From Poecilobothrus nobilitatus (taxonomy: Eukaryota > Arthropoda > Insecta > Diptera > Dolichopodidae): 64,000 bases of DNA. The notes under the pieces are model-generated. The model had not been told where the DNA came from. It worked only from the letters and a program-made list of their open reading frames with translations, and searched no databases. Where the stretch lies: assembly GCA_947095535.1 (NCBI GenBank), contig OX352773.1, positions 166,544,438-166,608,437 on the forward strand, given 5' to 3'. Of this stretch, positions 11,221 through 22,367 are shown in pieces. Numbering within the stretch: the stretch's first letter is position 1; every line of letters begins with the position of its first letter. Both the position numbers and the translations under genes were made by a program.

Positions 11221-14200
11221 CTAATTCTTTATATTACTATAGCCAGATTTAATATCAATTTTTCTTCGTATTCTTCCAATTTGTTCTGTTTCAGATTTTA
11301 ATTCTTTTAAATTTTGTTCAGATTCTGAAAGAACTGGATTTAATTTAACTACAACTTCATGATTTTCTGATGCTGATGATTCTTGATCAATATTATGATT
11401 TCTATTAGATTTTTTTGAAGAATTTATAAATTGATTTTGTGAATTTGTATATTTCGGTTCTATCATATCAACAATACCAATATCACTTATTTGTACATTT
11501 TCTAAATCTTCTGAGCTTGCATTCTCTTCAGCAACATTAACAAATGCCGTTGATAATTCACCATTTAATTTGTTAATGATTTTAGAACTAATATCATACA
11601 TATAAATTTCCTGTTCATTATTTGAATTTCTAAAACACAAAAAAAAAAAAAAAACATAAAAACAATATAAGTTAAAAAATTAAGTGAAATATTAAATTTA
11701 AAATAAAAAGTAAGAAGATCCTAGAACCTAGATCCTAGAACCTAGATTGCCAAAAAAATGCTTATATTTTTTTTTTTAATCGATTTAAGAAACCTATTTG
11801 ATTTTACTACCAACCATTATAAACTTTGAGACACTTGTAAAATTAAAATCTGCAAACTGTAAGGTCCGTAAAGAGCTAAAATTTAATGTTTTATTTAAGA
11901 CGTAACTGAAATTTCTGTTTTGGACAGACTGATGCGTAAAATCTACAAGACTGAATTTATACAGACTGAATTTAGAACAGAAGACTGGATTTATACAGGC
12001 TGAATTTAGAACAATAGTTGACACTTGACATCTAAAATGACAAAAAAATTATATCAAAACAGCATCACGTTTTGTGATCACTACTGAGCAGACATATAAA
12101 CCAAACCAAACATTTGGATAACCATTAAAACTACTTCAGGTTAAAACTATGTCAAAGAGTATAGGAATAATAAAGTTAGTTACGTTAGTTAGTTAGTTAG
12201 TTAGATATGCAACATTTTATTCTCGATGTCATCAGGCGTCGAATAAATCTAAATTCAGTTTATTGAAAAGCTTTTGAATGAAATGGTGGCAAAAAGTTAA
12301 GATAAAAAATAATTTCAAACAATATTCAAAAAAATTCCAGAGGCTAAATTCAAGAAAGGCAAATTAATCGACATCAAACTATAAAAAGATATCAATTAAA
12401 AAAAATTATTTTAAAAGTTACAGTCTGTCTAAAGTGCTTAAACTAAAGATAATTAACAAGGCTAAACTTATATCCAATTTTATAGTAAATAAAACAGATT
12501 AAATGGATTGGATGCTATTTAGGAATCTTCTCGTTCAAAATAAGAAAAGAATTCATATAGTCCGCAGTTTATTTATTAATACTTACTTTGTAACTAATAG
12601 TACAACACTCTGTAAATCAATTTCAGTTTTTGATTCCTTTTCTAACCATTTTTTAAAATTATCCTTGGTAGGTTTCTTTAATAATTGTTTTAAACTATCG
12701 CCAGCAATAAATTTAATTTGTTTTGTATCTAAAATTCCACGTTCTTCACGATCACTTTTTTGATTATGTTGTTGTTGTTGTGGGTCCACTGGTGCTAAAA
12801 CAACAACACTTGCAATTTTTTTACCTTTCAATTCATCAGCTTCCGGAATTGGAAATTGTGATCCACTAATTTTTAATGGTAAATAACGATTATATTGTTT
12901 ATCACCAATACTCATTGTTGGTAAAACTGGGGAATCAGCTTTTATATATTTGTCAGTAACACTTTTTTGATTAATTGAATCAAATCGTACGACTTTTAAA
13001 TCAACATTTTGTCGTCTTGGTAATGTTTGAGTTTCTTTAATGCGTTCCAATTCTTTTTGAGTAAATTGTACTTTATCACCATTTGGTTTGACAACACTTA
13101 AGACATTATGAGAACCTGCTATTTGTGCACCACCTCCATTACTGTAAAAATGTTCTAAATGCTCTGGTGGAAGATTTTCTAATGCAATATCACCTACTTT
13201 ATCATAATCTAAAACGCTAATATCTGCATTTGCTAAAATACCTGAAGACAATAATTGTTGTCTTAAGTCTTCTGGCACTTCTTCCGGTAATTGTAATTCA
13301 TTCTTTTTGGCTGCATTCGATGTTGTAGGTGGTGGAACTGTTGTTGTTTTTGTTGTTGATGTACCTGTTGTTTGTTTACCAGAACCTTCATTGTATTTAT
13401 TACGCGCTTGAATTGAAATGTAATTATATTGATTTTGTGTATTTTGATTTTGTTCTAAATGTTGTAGGGCTTCTGATAAACCATGATTTTGATAATTGAT
13501 TGCAGAGTCAGCTCCAGTAGGAGTTGGACGATAATTATGATTTTGATGGCTTGGTGCTGTTGGTGGATATGAATTTTGTGGTCTAGGTTCAGAGTTTGGG
13601 ATAATTTGAGGTTGCACACCACTTGATTGAACCTGACTAGATTGACTGTGATAATCGTTTTGGGAATTTGGCATAGGAGTGACAATTTGAATTTGTTGGC
13701 CATCATTGGATTGAATATATTGTGGTGTTGATGATGGGAAGTATTTTGTTGTAGAGCTTACAAAATAGTTCTGTTGTTGTTGAAGGTGATGTGGGGAGGA
13801 ATTTTCATATTGAGGTGTAGAACTTGGGAAAACATATTGCCCACTATATTGTTGTTGTGCTGAGGAAGTTGCTGTTTGTCCATGTTGATAAGGATTTGGA
13901 CTTGTACCTAAATTAGGGGCGGGAATATCATGAATTACATCGTTTTTATTTGAATGTGAAAACTCAAATGATTGTTGATGATGTTGATTAAATTGTTGGT
14001 GTTGGTACGAATTTTGTTGATGCTGTTGCTGTTGTTGTTGATTATGGTGGAATTGGTGCGCAGCATGTTGACTTTGCGCAGTTTGTAATGGAGGTCCTTG
14101 TGGTACATTAATATATTCTGTAATATGCTGTTCGAATTTTGGAACAGATGAAACTAGTTCTGATTGAGAACCGCCTCCGAATAATGATTGAATTTGATTA

Positions 14201-16791
14201 ACTTCTGGTGGATGCTCATGTTGGGAGTTTGTTAACCTTGGCGGAGCTAAAGGTTTAGTTTGTGTTGGCCTAGAATGTTGATGGAATTGCTCATTATGCT
14301 GTTGTTGTTGTTGCTGCTGTTGTTGATGCTGCTGTTGTTGCTGTTGTTGATGCTGTTGTTGTAGTTGTTGTTGCTGTTGTTGTTGCTGTTGTTGTTGTTG
14401 CTGTTGTTGTTGTTGCTGTTGTTGTTGTTGTTGTTGTTGCTGTTGTTGTTGCTGATGATGCTGCTGTTGTTGTTCTTGTTGGTTATGCAGTTGTTGTTGT
14501 TGATTCTGCTGAAGTTGATGATGATGATGAATGGGTTGAACTGAATTTGATGGTTTTGTTTGTGTTGGTTTCGTAGTAATATGAGTTGGTCTAGATGATT
14601 GCTCGCGATGTCCAAAACGACTCTCGTGCACAAAATTAAATGCAAAGTTCTGATTTGGAACAGAAGATGGGCCAGCAGGATGTTGTTGTTGGTGGTGGAA
14701 ATGATGTTGTTCATTACTAAATTGATTTTGTGCTAAATTATGTGGAGGGGCTGATGGACCTGCTTGATGATTTGGTAGATTGACAGGTCTTTCTGGACGG
14801 AACCTTACAGGTTGATATTGAGGAAGTTCCTGATGTTTTGATAGTTTAAATGGAATACTTGGTGGAAATTTCGCAATTTTTGTTGGAAGTGTCGTAATTT
14901 TTGTATTTCCAGGTTTAATGTTTGGGGCTAAAGATTCAGCTTGGATTGAAGGTCTAGGTGATTCATTAATAAAATGTTGTTGGAAAGTAGGATGTACTGA
15001 TTGATGTAGTTCTGATTGTGGCTTTAGTTGGAAATTTGGTCTTGGTAATGGGGGTGGTTGAGAATGTTGTTGTTGATGTGGATGTTGATGTTGCTGATTT
15101 GGATAATGCTGACTTTGAAGTGGACGTTGATTGAATTGAATTGGTTGCTGAGCTTGTTGTTGTTGTTGAATGTGTTGGAATTGCGGTTTTGGTCGAGGTT
15201 GTAACAATGGTTGTTCTGATGGATGGGCATTGTATTGCTGAGTATTGGGTTTCTGTAAAAATTGTGGGAAGAAAGATGGTTTTGAGGGTTGACTGCTAGG
15301 ATGATTTTGATGATTTGGAACATGTTGGGTATGTGTCACCTGATATTGATTAACAAATTCTCTAAATGGTTGATTGGAATGGCTAACAGGTAACTGAAGA
15401 TGTTGGGATACAAAATGCTGTGGTGGTGGTAACTCAGGTCCAATTGGTCTTTGAAACAAAGCTTGATGCAGATGTTGGTCTGGGTGTGGATTATGTATAT
15501 GTGGTTCAGGAGTTGGCTGTATTTTTGGTGGAAGAGAAATTGGTCGATTTGGTTGTGATGGAGGAGGTGGTGGTGGTGGTGGCCCTTGATATTCTGTGTG
15601 ACTTCCAGAATTGATTACTCTTGGTTGTCCATTATCATTTTGAGAGAAAAATTTTGGAAATGGTATTTCAGGAAAAGCTCTTTGATGAAATTGGCCATTT
15701 TCTTGTCGTTGAGATTGATGTTCAAATCTTTGATGATGTTGTTGCTGTTGTTGTTGTTGCTGTTGGTGCAGTTGTTCCTGTTGATTTTGATGTTCATCTT
15801 TAAATTGTTGTGCCTGATATTGATCATGTTCTAAATCATTATGTGGTGGTTTTGATGGATTTGAACGTATATAATTATTTTGATTTGGTAAAGCAATAAC
15901 TGATCGTACAACACTTTCTTCATTATGCTCTTGTAATTGATGTCCATCTTGTAATTTATCTTCAGTTCCAAAAGTAACATGAATTCCGCTATTACTATGA
16001 AATTTTTCTGATTCAGGATGAATTACTGTTCTTAATGTTGTTGTTTTTTGTGGTGTTTGTGGTGTTACAACTGGATAATGAATAATTTCTTCTTCTTCTT
16101 CTTCATCTTCATTTTGTGCATCATGAGGTTCCAAAGATTTAATAGGTGTTTCCAAATGTAATTTATTATTTTTATCTTTTTTATAATTCACATAATATAC
16201 ATGTACTTTTTCTTTCTTTTTCTTTTGAACAATTGGTTGTGGTGGTGGTGTACTAACACTTTCATTTGATTCTTTAATAATAATTTCAATAATTGGTTCT
16301 GGTGGTTCTAAATATTGTGGATGTCCATAATAACCAGAATGATGTAATGATTGTTGATGTGATTCAGATGGTAAATGATTTGATGGTTCCGATATAAAAT
16401 TTGGTACTTGATCTATATTTTAAAAATGAAAAAATTAATTATGTAATTAAAAAAAATATATAAAAAGAAATTTTTAATTCTTACAATATGATCCGGGATA
16501 TTCACCACCATTCTCTTGCGAATAATATGCTCTTGCCTCTGGATAAATACCACCAATTCTTCGATCAATTGTTTGATGAGAATTTAAATGTGGATATGTT
16601 CCTAAATTATAAAGTGTTCTCTTACCGCGTGCTTCACCTGGAAATTTAGTGGAGACGGGAAGTAAAGTTGTTGTTATTTTTGTTGGTTTTTTTGTTGCTA
16701 ATGTTGTTGTTATTGTTGTTCCTTTTGATGATGTTGTTGTTTTTGTTTTATTTTCTGCTGCTAAACAACATCCAGCAATTAAAACAAGGAA
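11221..16791 (-). CDS. Large secreted Gln/His/Pro-rich protein, first exon missing
   Basis: Three exons join in frame: 16791-16485 (307 nt), 16412-12587 (3,826 nt) and 11629-11221 (stop TAG). Introns are 72 bp and 957 bp. Junction codons are T|AT (Tyr) and AA|A (Lys). The three exons give about 1,513 residues. The first begins FLVLIAGCCLAAENK, the end of a signal peptide, so an upstream exon ending in phase 0 must supply the ATG. Next come a Thr-rich stretch, an R-G-K-R dibasic site, a Lys-rich VHVYYVNYKK motif coded near 16175-16215, then about 900 residues rich in Gln, His, Pro, Ser and Asn. A non-repetitive block coded by about 13315-12587 starts near LPEEVPEDLRQQLLSSG. It contains SVLDYDKVGDI and ends in LQSVVLLVTK. 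The acidic last exon ends in RIRRKIDIKSGYSNIKN. I do not recognise a named family. The signal peptide and composition suggest an extracellular or cuticle-associated matrix protein, which is inference. Read alone, the large exon appears to stop at 12583; the GTAAGT donor there shows that it continues. Confidence 0.88.
11716..11752. repeat. Short tandem duplication in the last intron of the secreted protein gene
   Basis: ATCCTAGAACCTAG occurs twice head to tail, partly continued by a third CTAGAT. It lies within the 11630-12586 intron. Confidence 0.85.
11936..12015. repeat. Imperfect tandem repeat in the last intron of the secreted protein gene
   Basis: Alternating copies of GACTGAATTTATACAG and GACTGAATTTAGAACAG are arranged as two larger units of about 44 bp. 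An open frame on the minus strand across it is a by-product of the repeat. Confidence 0.75.
12180..12206. repeat. TTAG microsatellite
   Basis: About six repeats of GTTA/TTAG with one interruption (ACGTTAGTTAGTTAG), in the last intron of the secreted protein gene. Confidence 0.85.
14297..14475 (-). repeat. Polyglutamine-coding CAA/CAG tract
   Basis: This lies inside the large exon of the secreted protein. Plus-strand TTG and CTG triplets read as CAA and CAG on the coding strand. About 30 Gln in a row are coded by 14365-14454, bounded by a Leu codon and a His pair, with further Gln/His runs on both sides. CAA and CAG are interspersed rather than pure, which usually slows repeat-length change. 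Open frames on the other frames here are only shadows of this tract. Confidence 0.95.
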
Positions 16792-17710
16792 CTGAAAATT
16801 AAAAACAAAAAAAAATTAAAAATAAATAAATACATTTTATTGGCAATATTATAAACGAAAAACCTTTTAAATATATATTATATCTATAGATATCTATTTT
16901 CAAATTTAAATTTTAAGTGCAGCTAAAACCTTGGCCTAGTTTAAAAGATTTGTAACAACACAAAAAAAAAACAAAAAACAAATGAATCGATTAAATAATA
17001 ACAATGTTAATCTTGAAATGAATTTGTATTAATCAAATACCTATGAAATTCTTTAGAGAAGAAAAATTGCATAACAATATAATATAATGTCTCATATCTT
17101 AGTGGGTTTATTTTTACAGTGATCATTATCACCAATTTTTTTTTTTTTTTGTTTATTAATCATGTAAATAACTATATAAAATTCTGTAGATTTTATCAAA
17201 ATGTTTATCACTTATAATAAAAAACAACAAAAAATCACGCATTTATGCGTTTTTTATATCATTTTAAATAATAAAAAAAATTTTTTTTTTTTTTTAAATA
17301 TTTATATGAAATTTTGTGTTAATTATTCAATAATTAAAAAAAATCGTATGTTATACTTATATGAAAAAAAAATACTTAATCCTCTACATGACAGTGTGTG
17401 AATATATTTCGTTTATTTTTAATTTAAACATTAATTGGTAATCGATAATTATGAAAAAAGAAAAAAACAAAAAAATATCTTAAGATTTTTTCAAGTTCCA
17501 TTGAAAATGAATATCGAGTGAAAGTATTGAAACATAAAAAAAACTAAACTGAAACATTTATGCAACATTTTTAAGACAATTTTTTTTTCTTAGCTTTTAT
17601 ATATTTTGTCTATTTAAAAAAAAAAAAAAAAATCTTATATAACATTGAAAACTTAAAATGAAGGGTGATTTTTGATTGTTTTTTAACATTTTGTATTATA
17701 AAATATTATA
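16792..17710. other. Upstream intron or flank of the secreted protein gene, no exon found
   Basis: The acceptor at 16793-16792 needs a start-codon exon further right on this strand. In this stretch I see only AT-rich DNA with poly(A/T) runs and a TTAATCAT-rich area. No phase-0 exon with an ATG and a good donor is visible. Confidence 0.5.
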
Positions 17711-17714
17711 TTAC

Positions 17715-17905
17715 AATAAAACACCATAAATATTGATTAAATTTATTCCTCACTCATTCGTCAAAACGCCATCAATACTGATTTAATTTATTCCTTGCTT
17801 TCTTCACATAATCTTCTGAGTTTTTGTTCAAACATTGAATAGGTAACAAAAGTTTTCGATTCATTGTCCCGTCAAAAACGAAATCAATATTTACTCAGTT
17901 AAAGG
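17715..17905. repeat. Diverged short tandem repeat, about 47-bp period
   Basis: CACCATAAATATTGATTAAA then TTTATTCCTCACT, and 47 bases on CGCCATCAATACTGATTTAA then TTTATTCCTTGCT, are clear copies. A third, weaker echo (AACGAAATCAATATTTACTC) lies near 17880. Confidence 0.6.
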
Positions 17906-18509
17906 CCTTAGAAAATGCATATAAATAGTGAAAGTGATGAAGCCTATGGTAGCAGGCATAAAGGATCTATTAATTTTTGGCAAAAAATAAAAGGTTGATA
18001 TTTGTTTCATTTTAGTAAATTGTCATAATTTAGGATATGGTACGAAAGGTTGCTTCAAAATCCCACCAAATAAGTTACGATAAGTTATCCCGCCAATTGA
18101 ATTACGTCCCGCTCCTCATAATTTAATTATTAATTTAACTAACTTTAACGTATAGATGCATTACCTTAAATATGCAAAAATATGTTTTATTAATTTTCGC
18201 ATTATGAAATCATGAAATCATTGCTGAAGTATAATCTAAATATATATGTTTATACTCATTTCCTCAAGCCTACAGTATAAAAAGTTAAAACATATGGAAA
18301 ATCGTAATTATAATTTAAAGGATAGTTGTAAAGGCGACATGAAATAACGATACAAGCAAAAAAAAGTGACGGCTATATTTTACGGCGTTATTTCATTGAT
18401 CTATTTTAAAATAAAATAACTCAAGTAAAAGATACACAATTAGAATTAATAAATTTTTTGCAGCAAGTTTTCATGTTCTGTACATATAAGGAAATTAAAA
18501 CAATAAAGA

Positions 18510-18850
18510 GTTTTTAATGGTCCCCAGACTCTCATGATCCTGTGTTTGCATGTAGTAAGTAAAATGCATATGACAGGTAAGACATACCTATACTTTCTCA
18601 AATATTAATAAAATTAATTATACCGAATCTTTTAATTAATTCTAAAAACTTCAGAGAAAAAATTGTTTAACAGCAGCAGGATGCTGCCCTCTAACTACCG
18701 CTACTCATTTAAAAAATCCGATTTTTGGCTGCAGAAAGTAAAACACATACGGCATGTAACACAGACTTTATTAAATATCAACAATTTTAATAAAGACGAC
18801 CCTCTTTATTAATTTTAAAAATTTGAATTAGAAAAAAATGTTGTGTTGTG
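18510..18850 (+). repeat. Diverged tandem duplication, about 178-bp unit
   Basis: Copy 1 (about 18543-18667) and copy 2 (about 18722-18845) share GTAGTAAGTAAAATGCATAT / GCAGAAAGTAAAACACATAC and, later, CTTTTAATTAATTCTAAAAA / CTTTATTAATTTTAAAAATT. The order of matching words is kept across the unit. It is non-coding and the origin is unknown. Confidence 0.6.
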
Positions 18851-19358
18851 GTGTCATTCCCTTTTTTGTAGCGTTCCAAAATTTTACCACGTTATTTATT
18901 TTTTTTCTTGCTGCGTTATTTTAATGGACCTGTTGTAGCATTAGAAATATGACTATCTTTTTTTTATCCTTACAATAATTTAGAAAATTTAATTGAGTAA
19001 TAAACTTTTTTTCAGATTCTTTTCATAGTACTGGAACTCTAATAAAAACTATAACGGACTTTTTCTTAACAAAAAAACTGAAAAAGGCTTAACAGGGTTA
19101 AAGAAAAAAAAAACAAATTAATTTTGGAATTTAAATTTGAATTTTAAATGATTGAAATACAGTTAATGAGTTGCATATTTTAGTCAATAATAAAAATTTG
19201 TAAATTTTTATTATCATCAATATAAAAACGTTCGAGAAACAAATTGATTAAAATTAATAGATATATATACGGTATTATGTATATTATGTTCAAAAACAAA
19301 TTATACTTAATTATAACAGCTTTTAAACTATTTATGATTAGTAATCCGTATCTACATC

Positions 19359-19402
19359 TAAAAGCTATTAATAATAAATACATTTATTATTAATAGCTTT
19401 TA
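19359..19402. repeat. Perfect 44-bp palindrome (21-bp arms, 2-nt loop)
   Basis: The arm at 19359-19379 begins TAAAAGCTATTAATAATAAA. Its exact reverse complement occupies 19382-19402, with only AC at 19380-19381 between them. Every base of the 21-bp arms pairs. Perfect arms with almost no spacer are unusual in DNA that is otherwise drifting, so it is probably recent or maintained. Confidence 0.97.
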
Positions 19403-19789
19403 ATCTGTGCAAAAAAAAGGTATTTATAACTTATACATAATCGTTTATATATGAATTATAATCTGAAAATTCAGGAAATAATCAAAAATCAAGAAATTTT
19501 CAGGAAATATCATAACGATAGAACAGCTAAAACCCATTCCTCATAGTTTTTGTTTAAAATGTGATCTAAGACTTCAAACCATAATTTAAAAAAAAAAATT
19601 GGAACCACAATTCTTCTTTTAGTTTTTACTAATTTGAGTTGCAACAAGATACTTTGAAGGTGTTGTTTCTTTTTTAAGTAAAATTAGGAAGCAATCTTTG
19701 AAAGATACACAGAAAAAAACTTGTTTAACATAACATCATTTAAAAAGTAAGTGTTTAAATTTCGTTTTTATATCCATACCAACATAGTT

Positions 19790-20500
19790 CTCAATCCATT
19801 GCGTTTGTGGCACCTTAAAATAATTCCGATAATTAAATAATTTATCGAATTCCGAATCAATTTAGCCGTGTACATCCCTTCTCCCATAACTCAAAAAATT
19901 ATGAAACTAGGATTTTGAAATTTTTACCATTTTATTTTTGCAAAATTGTTTATTTCACTGTTGAAATTGAACAAAGATTGCGGATTAGAATAACTCGTAT
20001 CTATCTGACCAATTGTGCAGTGCGTAAGTCACCGGTCTTTCAGGCGAATGGTCTCGGATTCAAACCCTGGTCAGGTCAAAAATAATATATAAAATGTAAT
20101 AAAATAATGTAAACAAAATATTAAATATAATTATAATTGAATATTTGTAACCAGATGGCCCATATGCTAAAGGCAATAGAGTCCTAAAAATATCGGCGGA
20201 TATTTATATCTGGACGATATAATATTAAAAAAAAAATAAATAAAACTCGGTATTTATTGTAGCTGCGTATTTAAAATTTTATCAAAAGAAGTTGAGTTTT
20301 ATGCCAACAACTTCTGCTAAATTGGGTTAGTCTAAAGCAAGAAAATATGTCACATATCTGAAATTTTGTAAAAGATGATTAAATTTTATAGTAACAAAGC
20401 TAACTTATGTTCGTGCGAGTATTCTATGGCTCAGATGGCACAGTCAATAATACACTCTTCCTCGGTTTACTTAATAATGCAATAAATACTATATAAAATT
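19790..20500 (+). repeat. Dispersed repeat R3, copy 1, interrupted by a SINE
   Basis: R3 words appear in the family order: GGCACCTTAAAA, GAATCAATTTAGCCGTGTAC, AACTCAAAAAATTATGAAAC, GATTTTGAAATTTTTACC, then after the SINE TTTATCAAAAGAAGTTGAG, ATCTGAAATTTTGTAAAAGA and a GGCACAGTCA end. The SINE at 19998-20243 splits it. Confidence 0.75.
19998..20243 (+). mobile_element. tRNA-derived SINE, family S1, copy 2, nested in R3
   Basis: The head has an A-box-like region (GCAGTGCGTAAGTCACCGGT) and a B-box-like GGATTCAAACC about 30 bases on. An AT-only stretch, a body beginning AGATGGCCCATATG and an A-rich tail follow. AACTCG at 19992-19997 recurs at 20244-20249 (AACTCGTAT versus AACTCGGTAT), which fits a target-site duplication, and the R3 sequence resumes directly after it. 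The head aligns with the copy at 300-376. Confidence 0.75.
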
Positions 20501-20819
20501 TAAAAAATTTTATTAATAAAAAATAATAATAATCATCAACAAGTTCAATGTTAATCATCGACAGTTCATTGGTTTAATTGTTCGAAATAACATCCAATTC
20601 AAAATTATTTCAACACAATACAATTTTCCATAAAATTAAAATAAATTCTATATAGAAAAAAAAAAAAAAAAATATAGAAAAAGATGTTTACACAATCATT
20701 TACACAAAAACTAATTATAATTTAACCTAGTATAAATTAACCTGAAATAAATTAAGAAATGCAACAAAACAAAAATTAAGAATAAAACGAGGAAGAGTGA
20801 ATAAATGAAATTTAAAAGA

Positions 20820-21452
20820 CTGTGTCAGCTCTAGGATACCCCTATGAACATAAGTGAATTAACATAAAATTTCATTATCTTTTACAAAGTTTCAGATATC
20901 TGAGATCCTGACTTAACTATGACCTGAAATATATTTATTTAAATTTTTGTAGTTAAGATGAAAGTTACTGGAACCTGCTGCTCTAAACTAACCAAATTTT
21001 TCTGAAGCTTTTGTCATTTTGTCAAAATTTTAAATATCCATATTATATAGACACTAAGTTATGTTTATATAAAAAAAAAATTGTTGTATATCAGCTACTG
21101 AAACCTGTTACGCTTAAGCAATCAAAAATCCCAGGCGTGTTGACATGAAACTTAACTTTTTTCAACAAAATTTCAGATACCTGTAACTTAATTAGAAAGA
21201 GAATTATTATCATATAAAGAAAGAAGTTATATGGTAACAACTCGAACTTAATGGATTTCAATTTCAGCGAAACTAATAATTATACAAAGGTAAAGTGGTA
21301 AAAATTTCAGAATTCTAGTTCCTTTATTTTTGAGTTACCATCATGTGTACGAACGAACTGGCAAACGAACATATTTTAATCGACTCACAGTTCCATCATG
21401 AGCAAGAATATATATACTTTTTCATATATATCTAGTATTCTTTAAGGTGCCA
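20820..21452 (-). repeat. Dispersed repeat R3, copy 2 (inverted)
   Basis: Read on the minus strand it starts GGCACCTTAAAGAATACTAG and passes through GTATATATATTCTTGCTCA and a TGTGAGTCGATT block. It continues with AACTCAAAAATAAAGGAACT and GAATTCTGAAATTTTTACCA. The first part recalls a repeat start common in dipteran genomes. With copy 1 it forms a large inverted arrangement around 20.6 kb. Confidence 0.7.
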
Positions 21453-21972
21453 TAAACGTAAAATCAAATTAATTATATCTTAAGAACTACGTGTACTTAT
21501 GTATGGGTTTAAAAAGTAATTTATAGATACAAATAGTAAAGTGCAAGCGAGCAAACGAATGAACACTTATTAAATATTTAAAATTTAATTATAATCGCGT
21601 GATTTATAAATTTTTTTTTTTTTTTAATTAATATTTAAGTGATCTTTTTTGTTAAACAATATTTTATTATAGTCTGCTACCTGAAACAAAAATAAAAATT
21701 AAAGGTAAAAAAAAAATTTCCTATTTCCTGAAATAATTTTCAATTGTTTTTTTATATTTTTTTTTGTTAGCTTGTCATGTTATCATATTGTCGTTTTTAT
21801 TGTCTTTTAAAACATTCAACAAAAAATTTTTTTATTTTTATACTTTTTTTTACTTCGACCCGATTTTGTTTTTCTTGTTTTGCTTTGACAAAAGTGAAAA
21901 TATTTGTAAGATACTGTTATTATTATGTCTTATATAACAATTTATTGATACATTTTATAAATTTAAATTAAT

Positions 21973-22002
21973 TATATATGTATGTATGTATGTATGTATG
22001 TA
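21973..22002. repeat. TATG microsatellite
   Basis: About six perfect repeats of ATGT within TATATATGTATGTATGTATG and its continuation. Confidence 0.95.
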
Positions 22003-22277
22003 CTTTAAAAAATATTTCATCTTTTGATTAATTAACCGTCAATCCCTTATTAAATATGTGCTATATATTATTGTATAGGATATTTTTAGTATATACTAGT
22101 AGAATATTATTTTGGGTCTATGACAGTTAGACTAAATCCATTTTGCACAAAAATACATGTTGTCTAATGCTATTTAACAAAAAAAGTCTTATTGAAAAAT
22201 GCCTTATTCAGGAAAAGACTTCTAACAAAAGGGTCACTTCCCAAAAAGGGGAGCGCCAAGAAATCGCAAAAAAAAAA

Positions 22278-22340
22278 TCTCAAATTCCAAAATCCCAAAA
22301 TCCCAAGATACCAGAATCGCGAATTCCAAGATCCCAAAAT
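22278..22340 (+). repeat. Minisatellite of about 8 bp (ATCCCAAA-type)
   Basis: Units such as ATTCCAAA, ATCCCAAA, ATCCCAAG, ATACCAGA and ATTCCAAG follow one another. The open frame over it (Ile-Pro-Lys-Ser repeats) is a product of the repeat and is not annotated as a gene. Just upstream (22185-22260) lies a motif with several CTTATTGAAAAATGCC- and GGTCACTTCCC-like words of unknown origin. Confidence 0.75.
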
Positions 22341-22367
22341 AGTTTTGATATTATAGTTCGTTTTGAA

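Noticed and set aside
12503..12763. Plus-strand open frame of 86 codons
   Set aside because: It overlaps the end of the large exon of the secreted protein on the opposite strand and has no domain.
13455..15834. Several frames on both strands (13455-13706, 14247-14714, 15024-15323, 15420-15614, 15586-15834, 15615-15827, 15621-15803)
   Set aside because: All are out-of-frame or antisense readings of the Gln/His repeats in the secreted protein exon, giving Asn-, Leu-, Val- or Ile-rich runs.
20000..20060. Functional tRNA gene
   Set aside because: A- and B-box-like words are present, but the arms do not pair as a cloverleaf and a SINE body with an A-rich tail follows. The same holds for 300-376, 22650 and 25080.
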